Of a stretch of DNA of 64,000 nt, positions 33,463-43,300 are shown piece by piece (position 1 is the stretch's first letter; each line of letters begins with the position of its first letter). The stretch lies in contig JAJPKO010000010.1 in the NCBI GenBank assembly GCA_021323655.1, positions 248,001 to 312,000 of the forward strand, read 5' to 3'. This DNA is from Acidobacteriaceae bacterium (GTDB lineage: Bacteria > Acidobacteriota > Terriglobia > Terriglobales > Acidobacteriaceae). The position numbers and the translations under genes are program-made. Under the pieces are notes generated by a model. The model searched no databases and had not been told where the DNA came from. It saw nothing but the letters and a program-made list of their open reading frames with translations.

Positions 33463-35127
33463 TTAAATTTCAAAAGGCCATGCTCCGGCATCTCCGAACC
33501 AGTTGTAGTTCTTTTCTACGCTTCCAAACTTCCACTGTTGCGGAGTGGAGCTGGTTTGCCAGTCTGCTGCGCGTACTTCGCCATGCGCGGACTGCACGAT
33601 TTCAAAGGCCTCGCGTATGGCGCTCCGCTGTTCCGGCCCGATCGCTTCCGGCGCGGCTGAGATAAACAATGTCGTCCCGCTCCGTGCAATCAGGTCAAGC
33701 CACTGCCTGCTCTCGTTCCACGGTGTCTCCTTCGTAATTGGAACGCAATCCGCATCCAGGAAGAAGAATGTCTTGTGCTGCGGCAGCCGGTAAGCGAGAG
33801 TGTTGACTCCCATGCGCCGCGTGCGCTCCCAGATGCGCCCGCTCACATCATCTCCCGTGCGCTGGATGTCGAAAATTCCTGCCGCCAGATGTCCGATTGT
33901 ATTGCAGCCGATCACGAGCGTAGATTCGCCTGCGGCCTTGCGAATGGACTGATACAGATCACGCACGATTTCGGCATTGGTCTTCGTGCGGTCATGAAAG
34001 CTCCAGCCGGGAAGCGACGGACTTGGCCCCATGAATTTTCCCCACTGCCCAAAGAGCTCGAACGTTGTGTAGTCATGCTTGATCAGGTCGTATTTCCAAG
34101 ACACAGCATCTTTCACGCTGGACAGAACTGCATTCAATGCCTCGGGAATCGTTGGGTCATAGGCGCGGGTCTTGGCATAATGGCCCTCCGCTGGCAGAAG
34201 CAGATTTTGCGCAGCATCGTCGGGCGCTCGTAATGGGCGAATCCAAATGCCAGGCCGGACACCGTGCGAACGAATTGTCTGCGCCAGCCCGGCCATGTCC
34301 GGAAATTTTTGCCATCCGTCATCTATGACGGTAAACGGCCGTGCACCCTTTGCCGGGCTGAGCGATGCAACCAGCTCGGCATCTCGAATGATCTGCTCCC
34401 GAGTGTTTTCGCCATACGCGTAGTACCAATCATTGCTGCCGTACACAGGAAACTGCGGGACACGGGGCACATCGCACATCCTCCTGCAAAAAGCCGTGGC
34501 CGCGGACATGGCATCTTCGCCAGCGCTGCTTCCATACGAAACAACCGTGGCTGCAAGCAGCGTACGTTGGCCCAGGTCTGCGGGCGATCCGCCATTTTGC
34601 AGATCAAGCCACAATGACACGCCTTCTGGATCCAGTTGCCAGAAGCAGAAGGCCCCAGCCCCCGTTTTTACTCCATAACCGTGCAGGCGCTTACCGTCCG
34701 ATGCGAGAAAATACCACGGCATGACGCGCTCGGGAACCATGTGCTCCCAACGCTGGTCGCCATAGCTGCGCTCCCAGGCATCGCCTGCCGCAAGCAGCCC
34801 GGTTGATACTTTCTGCTGCCAGCGCAGATGGATGTGTGTGGGGCAACTTCGCTGGGTGGAGAGATGAATCTCGATTCCGCCGGAGGAAGGCCGTGTCTCA
34901 AGGAGTGCTCCGCCCACTTCCCATGCAGCAGAGGAACGCTTCATTTCCTGCGGGCTGTTGAGGGTGAAGAAGGCGGTGACCACATCCGGCTGACGCACTA
35001 CTTCAGGAAATGTGGACGCACTCGAATTCGCCGCCTGTGCGACGGATTGCAGAGATCCTGCAGGCGGCAATGCTGCACCGGAGAGAAACAGTCCGGCAGT
35101 AAACCTGCGACGCGACAACAAATTCAA
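33463..35127 (-). CDS. Exported GH36-like alpha-galactosidase-type glycoside hydrolase
   Basis: 554 residues. The N-terminus [18 protein letters not shown] is a Tat signal (S-R-R-R-F). The catalytic barrel shows [43 protein letters not shown], the likely nucleophile aspartate in [11 protein letters not shown] and the likely acid/base aspartate in [16 protein letters not shown], as in GH36 and related clans. The substrate could be an alpha-galactoside, but GH36 also contains other activities. It lies 38 bp downstream of tdh's start in the opposite reading order, so it may be cotranscribed with tdh. Confidence 0.8.
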   Translation of the reverse strand: MNLLSRRRFTAGLFLSGAALPPAGSLQSVAQAANSSASTFPEVVRQPDVVTAFFTLNSPQEMKRSSAAWEVGGALLETRPSSGGIEIHLSTQRSCPTHIHLRWQQKVSTGLLAAGDAWERSYGDQRWEHMVPERVMPWYFLASDGKRLHGYGVKTGAGAFCFWQLDPEGVSLWLDLQNGGSPADLGQRTLLAATVVSYGSSAGEDAMSAATAFCRRMCDVPRVPQFPVYGSNDWYYAYGENTREQIIRDAELVASLSPAKGARPFTVIDDGWQKFPDMAGLAQTIRSHGVRPGIWIRPLRAPDDAAQNLLLPAEGHYAKTRAYDPTIPEALNAVLSSVKDAVSWKYDLIKHDYTTFELFGQWGKFMGPSPSLPGWSFHDRTKTNAEIVRDLYQSIRKAAGESTLVIGCNTIGHLAAGIFDIQRTGDDVSGRIWERTRRMGVNTLAYRLPQHKTFFFLDADCVPITKETPWNESRQWLDLIARSGTTLFISAAPEAIGPEQRSAIREAFEIVQSAHGEVRAADWQTSSTPQQWKFGSVEKNYNWFGDAGAWPFEI

Positions 35128-35234
35128 CGTGGCTGACCCTCAATGTAAAGATATAGGAAGAAGACCTGTCCGGTCAGCGGAACGACTATGGAGGATGACA
35201 GGGCGGATTGAGCTGCACTGAGATGTGCTGAAGT

Positions 35235-36239
35235 GTGAAAACGGTGAGTGGTGGCAGGGACGTAACCACATTCGCGTCTCATTTTCAGCAGGTTAGAAAT
35301 CCAAGCTCAAAAGTTGACCCACAGTTGCATAGAATTAAATCTGTAATTTCTTCGTTGGCAGGCTCAAGGGTGCGAGCGGAACTGGGACAAGCCATTGCGA
35401 TGCTGCGCAAGGGAGATGAAGAAAGCACTCAGCATGCTCTCGAGTTACTCCAGCGCATCGTGCTTTCCTTTGGAATCAAAGTATGCGGTCACCGCGAAGA
35501 TGCTGAAGATACGGCGCAGGAAGTGCTCTTTAGCGCGCTGCCACATCTTGCCGCCCTCAAGGACCCTCAGGCACTTTCAGCATGGCTTTACACGGCTGCG
35601 AAGAACCGCTGCCTGCAGGGGCGCAGAAAAGCCAGCTACCGCAAGTCCGTGCCGCTCGAAGAATTAATCCCCGGCGACGCAGAACTCCATGCGCTGCTGC
35701 TGGCCGACCCCGCGGCCACTCCGGAAGAGCAAATCCTCAGCAATCAGGACCACCAGTTGCTGCACCGCGCAGTTCTGGCCCTCCCGCCGCCGTACCGGAT
35801 TGTGCTTGTCCTTCACGATATGGAAGAGCTTGATACGGACCTTGTGGCCCGCATCCTTTCCATCCAGCCCAATACCGTGCGCGTGCGCCTTCATCGCGCC
35901 AGACTTCTTGTGCGTCAGGAGATGGCCCGATTCCTTCACCGCGAGGGCGTGTCCAAACGCCGCAAAAAGTCGACAGCCAGACGTCCCGCCGCGTGCCGCG
36001 AGATATTTGCCAATCTCTCTGAATATTTAGACGGCAAACTTCCTCCCGCGGACTGCGACCGCATGCGCGCTCATATCGAGGCCTGCCCGGCATGCGTCGC
36101 TTTCATTCGCGACCTCAAGCAGGCCATCGACCGGTGCCGCTCCTTTGAAGCGTGCCCGGATGGTAAAGCGCGGCCTATCCTGCGCCGCCTTCTCACCGAA
36201 GAATACCTGCGTCTGAAAAATTCTGCCCCAAATCTGTAA
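35235..36239 (+). CDS. ECF-type sigma factor fused to a C-terminal zinc-finger (zf-HC2-like) domain
   Basis: 334 residues from GTG 35235; the true start may be later, since the first 45 residues look non-conserved. Sigma region 2 covers about 60-125 (HREDAEDTAQEVLFSALPHL, SAWLYTAAKNRCLQGRRK). Region 4 covers about 180-235 (LHRAVLALPPPYRIVLVLHD, ILSIQPNTVRVRLHRARLL). After a basic linker comes CREIFANLSEYLDGKLPPAD followed by HIEACPAC, the H-x3-C-x2-C pattern of zinc-binding anti-sigma domains. The regulator therefore seems to carry its own redox- or zinc-sensitive control domain. A promoter shared with the downstream efflux operon overlaps its stop codon. Confidence 0.87.
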   Translation: MKTVSGGRDVTTFASHFQQVRNPSSKVDPQLHRIKSVISSLAGSRVRAELGQAIAMLRKGDEESTQHALELLQRIVLSFGIKVCGHREDAEDTAQEVLFSALPHLAALKDPQALSAWLYTAAKNRCLQGRRKASYRKSVPLEELIPGDAELHALLLADPAATPEEQILSNQDHQLLHRAVLALPPPYRIVLVLHDMEELDTDLVARILSIQPNTVRVRLHRARLLVRQEMARFLHREGVSKRRKKSTARRPAACREIFANLSEYLDGKLPPADCDRMRAHIEACPACVAFIRDLKQAIDRCRSFEACPDGKARPILRRLLTEEYLRLKNSAPNL

Positions 36240-36265
36240 TGAACTTAGTCCTCACGTCGTTTAGA
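36235..36265 (+). promoter_or_regulatory. Candidate ECF promoter, copy 1
   Basis: TGTAAT (36235-36240), 17-bp spacer, CGTTTA (36258-36263), then GAGGAGTGC. The -35 element overlaps the TAA of the sigma gene. It matches the copy at 37745-37773 in both boxes, in spacing and in the flanking AAATC and GAGGAGTGCnGGTATC. Confidence 0.68.
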
Positions 36266-36379
36266 GGAGTGCAGGTATCGGAAGCCGTGCTGAGTCCGAC
36301 TCGGGTTGGGACAACTGGCTTCCCGCCCTCTCGTGGCGTGGAGCCGAGAAGGTGAAGTTTAGCGACTTTTTACAGCCAG

Positions 36380-36500
36380 TACAACACAGGTGGTCCGCGC
36401 TGTCCTCTTTATCGATCCGGAGAGCAAAGTGCGAGCCCTGCTCTACTATCCACTGAGCAACGGATGGAATTTTCAGGAGATCAAGCGGTTGTCACCCGGA
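36380..36500 (+). pseudogene. Remnant of a 1-Cys peroxiredoxin gene (C-terminal part)
   Basis: The frame encodes VVRAVLFIDPESKVRALLYY followed by PLSNGWNFQEIKRLSPG, closely matching the part of Prx6-type peroxiredoxins just after the active-site domain. Neither the N-terminal active-site region (PVCTTE motif) nor the end of the protein is present. The fragment happens to be in frame with the downstream rhodanese gene. I read it as a leftover from a deletion. Confidence 0.75.
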
Positions 36501-36572
36501 TCTGTGATCTGCGTGCATCGGAACATCGACGTTGTTACAATGACTGCGGATTTGCCAAACGGATCATTCGGG

Positions 36573-37058
36573 ATGGATGCGAGGAGAAAACCATACTTTC
36601 ACGGTATTTTTGTGGGAATCGTTTCGATTCTCATTACCACGGGTCTACATGCCCAGTCTTCGAACCCGATGAGCACAGCGGTCATTCCGAGCGACCATCT
36701 CGTACAACCGGAGCAGCTCAATCATGAGCTGCAAATCCATCCTCAGGGGGTGCTCATTCTTCAGGTCGGCTCGCGCGTTCTGTTCGAAGAGGCACACATT
36801 CCCGGTGCGGAGTATGCGGGGCCAGCCTCGCAGTCCGAAGGGCGGGAAATATTGCGCAAACGCGTGGCGAAGCTGCCGCGCAACCGCGGGATCGTGATCT
36901 ACTGCGGCTGTTGCCCCTGGAACCGCTGCCCCAATCTTGGCCCTGCCTGGAATCTGCTCGCACAGATGGGATTCACGCATGTCAGAGCACTTTATCTTGC
37001 CAATAACTTTGGCGCCGATTGGGTGGCGAAAGGATTTCGTGCTGAGCAGTCACATTAG
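36573..37058 (+). CDS. Exported rhodanese-domain protein
   Basis: 161 residues from the ATG at 36573, where a signal peptide begins (RRKPYFHGIFVGIVSILITT, cleavage near GLHAQ). A start at 36540 is also possible; the longer open frame upstream is the peroxiredoxin remnant. The rhodanese fold is seen in VLILQVGSRVLFEEAHIPGA, and the active loop is GIVIYCGCCPWNRCPNLGPA, unusually rich in cysteine. The end ALYLANNFGADWVAKGF is typical. It may handle sulfane sulfur or thiols in the periplasm. The thioredoxin-like gene overlaps its 3' end by 20 bp. Confidence 0.82.
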   Translation: MDARRKPYFHGIFVGIVSILITTGLHAQSSNPMSTAVIPSDHLVQPEQLNHELQIHPQGVLILQVGSRVLFEEAHIPGAEYAGPASQSEGREILRKRVAKLPRNRGIVIYCGCCPWNRCPNLGPAWNLLAQMGFTHVRALYLANNFGADWVAKGFRAEQSH

Positions 37059-37575
37059 CCGCAGGAGCATATTCGTTCGGCAAGTTAGCTATGCAGGCAT
37101 TGTTCTCGGTCTTTTGCTGGCCGGGGCGGTCGGCCATGCGGCTGACAGAATGCTCAACCGTCCCGCCCCGGCATTTTCGCGCTTCGATCTGGACCACACG
37201 CGCGTGAGCCTCGCCGCATATCGCGGCAAGGTAGTGCTGCTGAACTTCTGGGCCACGTGGTGCGCTCCCTGCCGGCTCGAAATGCCACGGTTCGTAGAGT
37301 GGCAGAGCCGATATAGGGGCAACGGACTTCAGGTGGTAGGCGTCTCGATCGATGACGACGATTCACCGGTGCGTCCATTTGTTCAGAAGCTGAAACTGAA
37401 TTACCCCGTTCTGATGGGCGATGCGCGCCTGGGCGAGAGCTATGGCGTGCTCGGCGTGCCCGTAACCTTTCTCATCGACCGGAGGGGCGTGATACGAGCG
37501 CGGTTCGAAGGCGAGGCCGATTTGAGCAAGATGGAGAGCGAGATTCGGGACCTGCTCGGCGCCTCAGCACACTGA
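37039..37575 (+). CDS. TlpA/ResA-type thioredoxin-like protein, exported
   Basis: 178 residues from GTG 37039, preceded by AAAGGA and overlapping the rhodanese gene. An N-terminal membrane or signal segment (AGIVLGLLLAGAVGHA) leads into a thioredoxin fold: VVLLNFWATWCAPCRLEMPR with the CxxC motif WCAPC, VVGVSIDDDD, YGVLGVPVTFLIDRRG with the cis-proline. Such proteins reduce or exchange disulfides in the periplasm. Together with the rhodanese protein it looks like a thiol/sulfur module downstream of the ECF promoter. Confidence 0.9.
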   Translation: MLSSHISRRSIFVRQVSYAGIVLGLLLAGAVGHAADRMLNRPAPAFSRFDLDHTRVSLAAYRGKVVLLNFWATWCAPCRLEMPRFVEWQSRYRGNGLQVVGVSIDDDDSPVRPFVQKLKLNYPVLMGDARLGESYGVLGVPVTFLIDRRGVIRARFEGEADLSKMESEIRDLLGASAH

Positions 37576-37744
37576 TCTCCTTCAGACAATGATCGGCGAG
37601 AAGGCGTATCATGGGCTCAGTGAAAACCCTCTTCGCACGAGACCTGAACATGCAATAGCAAATTGCGCTGTGCACCCATATGGGGGCTCTGCAGCGTTGC
37701 CTCTGACAAAAGACATCTGCGCATAAAAATTTCCTCCGCAAATC

Positions 37745-37775
37745 TGTAATGAATCCGCCCCTCGCGGCGTTTAGA
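37745..37775 (+). promoter_or_regulatory. Candidate ECF promoter, copy 2 (efflux operon)
   Basis: TGTAAT (37745-37750), 17-bp spacer, CGTTTA (37768-37773), then GAGGAGTGCGGGTATCCGAA. About 115 bp upstream of the TolC-like gene. The similarity with copy 1 extends over some 45 bp, and a CTCnCGGCGTGGAnCCG element recurs further down both leaders. Confidence 0.68.
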
Positions 37776-37889
37776 GGAGTGCGGGTATCCGAACGGGCAC
37801 CCCATTTGAGGAGGCACAAAGATTCCGCGCCATCTCACGGCGTGGAACCGCGTTCGCTCGTTTCCGGATGCCGACTGAGGTCGAAGAGA

Positions 37890-39248
37890 ATGGGTATACG
37901 GCGTTCGAGGATCGTTGTCATGATGCTGCTTGCGGCAGCGCTTCCGGCGGCCGCAATGGGCCAGCAGGCTACGCTGACCCTTCGTCAGGCCATCGATCGA
38001 GCCCTCGGTGAAAATCCAGAAATCGCAATGGCGCGCGCCGACCAAAGTACAGCCAATGCAAACGCATCGCTGGTGCGCACCGCTCTATTTCCGCAGCTCA
38101 ACTTCGCAGAGGATCTATCGCGCGGCAATGACCCGGTCTACGTCTTCGGCACCAAGTTGCGCCAGCAGCGATTTACGCAGGATGACTTCTCGCTCGATTC
38201 TCTGAACCGCCCTACGCCGATTGGAAACTTCGCTACTCGTTTCAGTGGCCAATGGATGCTCTTCAACTGGTTTGGAACCGAGCGCCAACTGCGCGGCGCT
38301 CAACTCGGTTCTGCCAGTGCGGCTTCGATGAGCGAGGCCGTCAGACAAAGAGTGGTCTTCCGGGTTGTCCAGGCCTACCAGGCCGAACTCTACGCGCAGC
38401 GTCAGCTCGCGGTCGCACAGCATGAAGAACAGACCGCCCAGGCTCTTCTCCATGATGCACAGGCCCGTGTCAAAGCCGGCCTTGCCATTGACTCCGATCT
38501 GCTTGCTGCGCAGGTGAATCTCGCGGCACGCCAGCAGGAGACCATCGCTGCTGAAGGTCAGATAGACACTTCATGGGCGGAACTCGAATCCGCCATGGGA
38601 GGTGCCATCGGCCCTCGCCCTGCGCTCCAGCCCCTCGACGCCAAAAGCTTTCCGGATGGAATTTTGGCCGACCATATTACTGCTGCGCTCAAGGCTCGTC
38701 CCGACCTCGAGGCGCTCCAGCAGCAGTCCGCCGCGCAGGAGCAACTTGTGAAGGCTGCCCGTTCTGAACTTCTCCCGCAGTTGAGCGCCTATGGCAACTG
38801 GGAGATGGACCGCCAGACCTTTGCCGGTGAGGGTGGCAACAACTGGGTGGCCGGAGTACAGCTCAACCTCGACATCCTGCCTCTCAGCAAGCGTGCTCAT
38901 CTTCAGCAAGCCCAAGCCGCGAGAGAGAAAGCCCAGGCTGAGGAGCACTCTCAGGATCTCGCGATTCGCCTCGCCGTGAGCCGCGCCTTTGCTGCCCATC
39001 AGACGGCCGAACGTATGGTCGCCACCGCCCACGCCTCCATGGACCAGTCAACCGAGGGCCTGCGTATTCTGCGCAACCGCTACCAGGCCGGTCTTGCCAC
39101 CATGACCGACCTGCTGCGCGCAGAAGACCTCGAGCGGCAGAGTCAGAATGACTACTGGCGCGCGGCTTATGGCAATACCGTGGCTTACGCCGGATTGCTC
39201 TACGCCACTGGACAACTTACACCCGACTCCGCGGAGACCTTGCAATGA
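37890..39248 (+). CDS. TolC-family outer-membrane efflux protein
   Basis: 452 residues from the ATG at 37890. A signal peptide (VVMMLLAAALPAAAMGQ) is followed by the TolC pattern: TLTLRQAIDRALGENPEIAM, long helices with Ala/Gln repeats, and a second copy near the C-terminus (VSRAFAAHQTAERMVATAHA, ILRNRYQAGLATMTDLLRAE). It forms the outer-membrane duct of the RND pump encoded next. The stop overlaps the start of the fusion-protein gene by 4 bp. Confidence 0.92.
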   Translation: MGIRRSRIVVMMLLAAALPAAAMGQQATLTLRQAIDRALGENPEIAMARADQSTANANASLVRTALFPQLNFAEDLSRGNDPVYVFGTKLRQQRFTQDDFSLDSLNRPTPIGNFATRFSGQWMLFNWFGTERQLRGAQLGSASAASMSEAVRQRVVFRVVQAYQAELYAQRQLAVAQHEEQTAQALLHDAQARVKAGLAIDSDLLAAQVNLAARQQETIAAEGQIDTSWAELESAMGGAIGPRPALQPLDAKSFPDGILADHITAALKARPDLEALQQQSAAQEQLVKAARSELLPQLSAYGNWEMDRQTFAGEGGNNWVAGVQLNLDILPLSKRAHLQQAQAAREKAQAEEHSQDLAIRLAVSRAFAAHQTAERMVATAHASMDQSTEGLRILRNRYQAGLATMTDLLRAEDLERQSQNDYWRAAYGNTVAYAGLLYATGQLTPDSAETLQ

Positions 39249-40351
39249 AACGCGCCTTGTACGCTTCTTCTTCATTAACTATCGTGCTGATCCTTGGCTG
39301 CTCACACCACAGTCCAGTTCCTTCCGCGCCGTCCCCAGTCCGCGCGCAACTTGTCGAAAGTGTCAGCGCCGAGGAACCGCAGGTCATCCAGACCACCGGG
39401 ACAATTCATGCGCGTGAAACGGCAACTATCTCGGCCCAGGTGCCAGGCCATATCCGCACGGTGCTGGTTCAGGCCGGTGACCGTGTCCGCCCAGGTCAAC
39501 TGCTCGTCACGCTCGACGGCGATGCCATACAATCCGCGTTTGAACAGGCGACGGCCGGAGCAGCGGCTGCTGAAAAGCAGCAGATGGCGGCAGAGTCAGA
39601 AGCGTCGCTGGCTGCGGAAACGCTGAAGCGCTATCAAATGCTTCGGGAGCAGAAGAGTGTCAGTCCCCAGGAGTTCGACGAGGTTCAGAAGCGTTCTGAG
39701 GCTGCGCAGTTGCGCGTTGCCTTCTACGCTGCCCAGAGTAGGCAGGCTCAGGCAGCGGTAGCCGGCGCGCGTACCCAGCTTGGCTATACCACGCTCCATG
39801 CACCGTTCGCGGGCATCATTACGGCGCGCCTGGCTGATCCCGGGACGCTGGCTGGTCCGGGTGTGCCTCTTCTCCAGATCGACCGAGACGGTCCGCTTCA
39901 GGTTTACACCACGGTCGACGAATCTCTCATCGGCTCGCTTCGCAATGGCATGAAGATTCCCGTGGACGTTGAAACTTCACTCAACAGCACTCTCAACGCT
40001 ACGGTTACCGAAATTGTGCCTGCGGCCGACCCGGCCAGCCGCAGCTTCCTCGTCAAGCTTGATCTTCCATCGTCGCCGGGTCTACGCGCGGGCATGTACA
40101 CCAAGGTTGGCATTCCCGACGGCGCCAGGGCCATGATCCTTGCGCCGTTGTCGGCTGTTGTGATGCGCGGGTCGCTGGCCTGTGTCTATGCACTTGATCA
40201 GAGCGGCGCCGCACAACTGCGTTACGTCACGCTCGGCAACCGTCACGGCGGCCAGGTTGAAGTTCTTTCCGGCCTTGCTGCCGGTGAGACCCTGGTCAAC
40301 AATCCCGGCGACCGCGATCTGGCCGGCAGACGCATCGAGGCGCAGCCATGA
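39245..40351 (+). CDS. RND efflux periplasmic adaptor (membrane fusion protein), lipoprotein
   Basis: 368 residues. The N-terminus YASSSLTIVLILGCSHHSP has a lipobox. Barrel-sandwich and hairpin regions follow: ISAQVPGHIRTVLVQAGDRV, then ARTQLGYTTLHAPFAGIITA, and the C-terminal beta-barrel LDLPSSPGLRAGMYTKVGIP. The gene overlaps TolC upstream and the RND pump downstream by ATGA, so the tripartite system is translationally coupled. Confidence 0.92.
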   Translation: MKRALYASSSLTIVLILGCSHHSPVPSAPSPVRAQLVESVSAEEPQVIQTTGTIHARETATISAQVPGHIRTVLVQAGDRVRPGQLLVTLDGDAIQSAFEQATAGAAAAEKQQMAAESEASLAAETLKRYQMLREQKSVSPQEFDEVQKRSEAAQLRVAFYAAQSRQAQAAVAGARTQLGYTTLHAPFAGIITARLADPGTLAGPGVPLLQIDRDGPLQVYTTVDESLIGSLRNGMKIPVDVETSLNSTLNATVTEIVPAADPASRSFLVKLDLPSSPGLRAGMYTKVGIPDGARAMILAPLSAVVMRGSLACVYALDQSGAAQLRYVTLGNRHGGQVEVLSGLAAGETLVNNPGDRDLAGRRIEAQP

Positions 40352-43300
40352 AGCCGCAGTCGGAAACGCCCCATGCCCACGGAATTGCGGGACGGGTCGC
40401 CCATGCCTTCATCAATTCGAAGCTCACGCCGCTGATCATCGTGGCCTCGCTGGCTCTGGGCTTCTTCGCTGTGCTGGCTATCCCGCGCGAAGAGGAGCCG
40501 CAGATCCTGGTACCCATGCTCGACGTCATGACTGCCATGCCCGGCGCATCACAGCAGGAGATCGAGCAACGCGTCACCAATCCTATTGAGAACCTGATGC
40601 ACGAGATTCCCGGCGTCGAGTATGTCTATTCGATCTCGAGCCCTGGCCAAAGCCTCGTCATCGTCCGCTTTCTTGTGGGCACTTCGCAGGAAGACGCGCT
40701 CGTCAAGGTCTACAGCAAGCTTTACTCCAATGCCGGCCGCCTGCCACAGGGTGCTTCGCAGCCACTCATCAAGGCGCGCTCCATCGACGATGTCCCCATC
40801 CTCGCGCTCACACTTTGGGGCGAGCGCTACAACGGTTACCAGTTGCGCCAGATAGCGGATGAGGTCCAACACGCGATCCGCCAGGTCCCCGACGTTTCTG
40901 AAACCACAATCATCGGCGGCCAGCCGCGCGCCATGCGCGTGATCCTTAACAGCTCCAGGCTCGCTGCTTTCGCGCTCTCACCTGAAGATGTGGTCGGCCG
41001 CCTGCGGGCCGCCAATGCGCGCACCCAGGCCGGCGAATTCGCTGCCGGTAATCAGGAGATCCGCGTCGAAGCAGGAAATTTCTTCCACGATACACAGGAT
41101 CTCGAACAGGTCGTCGTGGGCGTGGGCAATGGCCAGCCTGTGTATCTTCGTGACGTGGCGGATCGCGTTGTGGACGGCCCCACCGAAGCGCAGGATTACG
41201 TTCTCTTCGGTACAACGCAGGCCCACGCTGGGGGTACTCCGGCAAAGGAATATCCGGCTGTCACGATCACCATTGCCAAGCGCAAAGGCACCAACGCGAC
41301 CGACATCGCCAATGCTGTGCTCAAGCGCGTGCATGAGATGAATGGCGTTACGCTACCATCCGATCTGACCATCACCACCACGCGCAACTATGGCGCTACC
41401 GCAAAGGACAAGTCCGACACCCTGCTCAAGCACCTGCTGCTGGCAACGCTCTCCGTCACTTTCCTCATCGCGCTCTTCCTCGGTTGGCGCGAGTCGGGCG
41501 TGGTGCTGCTAGCCATTCCCGTGACGCTCGCACTCACGCTGGTCATCTTTTACCTGATGGGCTACACCCTCAATCGTGTCACCCTCTTTGCGCTGATCTT
41601 CAGTATCGGCATCCTCGTAGACGATGCCATTGTTGTCGTCGAAAACATGGTTCGCCACTTCCGCATGCCCACGCACAGCCGCCGGCCGCTCAGCGAAGTT
41701 GCGGTAGAATCCGTAGCCGAAGTCGGTAATCCCACCATCCTCGCAACTTTCACCGTCATCGCCGCCATTCTGCCTATGGCCTTTGTGCGAGGGCTCATGG
41801 GTCCTTATATGCGGCCAATCCCGGTCGGCGCTTCGACCGCCATGTTGTTTTCTTTGGTCGTCGCGTTTGTTGTTTCCCCGTGGGCCGCGCTGCGCCTGCT
41901 CGGCCGCAAGCACCTTGCGGGCGCGCATTCCCTGACTCCTGAAAAAGAAGGCTGGCTCACCCAGTTTTATCGCCGCGCGATGCGTCCATTACTGCGAAGC
42001 GCGCGCAACCGCTGGATCTGTCTTGGCGTTGTCGCGGCCCTGTTCGTGCTGTCCTGCGGCCTGGTGCCACTCAAAATGGTGCTCGTCAAAATGCTGCCCT
42101 TCGACAACAAGAGCGAGTTCCAGGTGATCGTAAACATGCCGGACGGCACACCGCTCGAGCAGACCACCCATGTTGCGCAGGCCCTCGGTTCCTATCTCAG
42201 CCAGCAGCAGGAAGTCGAAAACTATCAGATTTACTCCGGGGCCTCGGGCCCCTTCAACTTCAACGGCCTCGTTCGCCACTACTACTTGCGCCACCAGCCA
42301 AACCAGGCCGACATCCAGGTGAACCTGCTCCCTGCCGACAAACGCAGCGCACAAAGCCACGCCATCGCCCGCCGGCTGCGCCCGGAACTTGATCGCATTG
42401 GCGGCCAGTTCGGCGCGCGCATTCAGGTCTCTGAAGTTCCGCCTGGGCCGCCTGTGCTGCAGACCCTTGTTGCCGAAGTCTACGGTCCAAGCCTCGATGG
42501 CCAGATTGAGGTGGCGCGGCAAATCAAGCAGGTATTCAACGAGACTCCAGGCGTAGTCGATACCGACTGGTACATACAGGACCCGCAGCAACAGCTCGAA
42601 TTTCATGTCGACGAAGCCAAGGCCGCGCTGCATGGAATTCCCGTGGCCCAGATCGCACAGACGCTCGCCCTTGCCACCTCCGGAGCTCAGGCCGGCTTGC
42701 TCCATGTCCCCGATTCCCGCGAAGCCGTGCCCACGGTCGTCGAACTCGATCGCCCGGAACGTTCCTCCGAGCAGGGTCTTCAAAATATCCGGCTGCGCGG
42801 CTCCGACGGCAGCATGGTCTCGCTCCGCGAGCTTGTCGAAGTGGAACACACCACGCTCCAGCCCGACATCTATCACAAGAACCTGAAACGCGCGGTCTAC
42901 GTCACCGGCGACGTGGCCGGCGCCGAAGAGAGCCCCGTTTACGCAATCCTCAAGATGAACCGGGCGCTCGACAAGCTCAGGCTGCCCGATGGCACTTCGC
43001 TTGTCCGCTACAACTCGATCCAACCGGAGTCTACCGATCACTACTCAATGAAGTGGGATGGCGAGTGGCAGATCACCATCGAGGTCTTCCGCGATCTCGG
43101 CTTGGCCTTCGCCGCCGTTCTTGTTCTCATCTATGTCCTGGTCGTCGGCTGGTTCCGCTCCTTTACCGTGCCTCTGGCCATCATGATTCCCATTCCTCTT
43201 ACGCTGGTCGGCATTCTTCCGGCGCACGCCATGATCGGAGCTTTCTTCACGGCCACTTCTATGATCGGCTTCATTGCCGGCGCGGGCATTATCGTGCGCA

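Noticed and set aside
41989-43041. 350-residue minus-strand frame inside the RND pump gene
   Set aside because: Antisense shadow of the pump; no motifs of its own.
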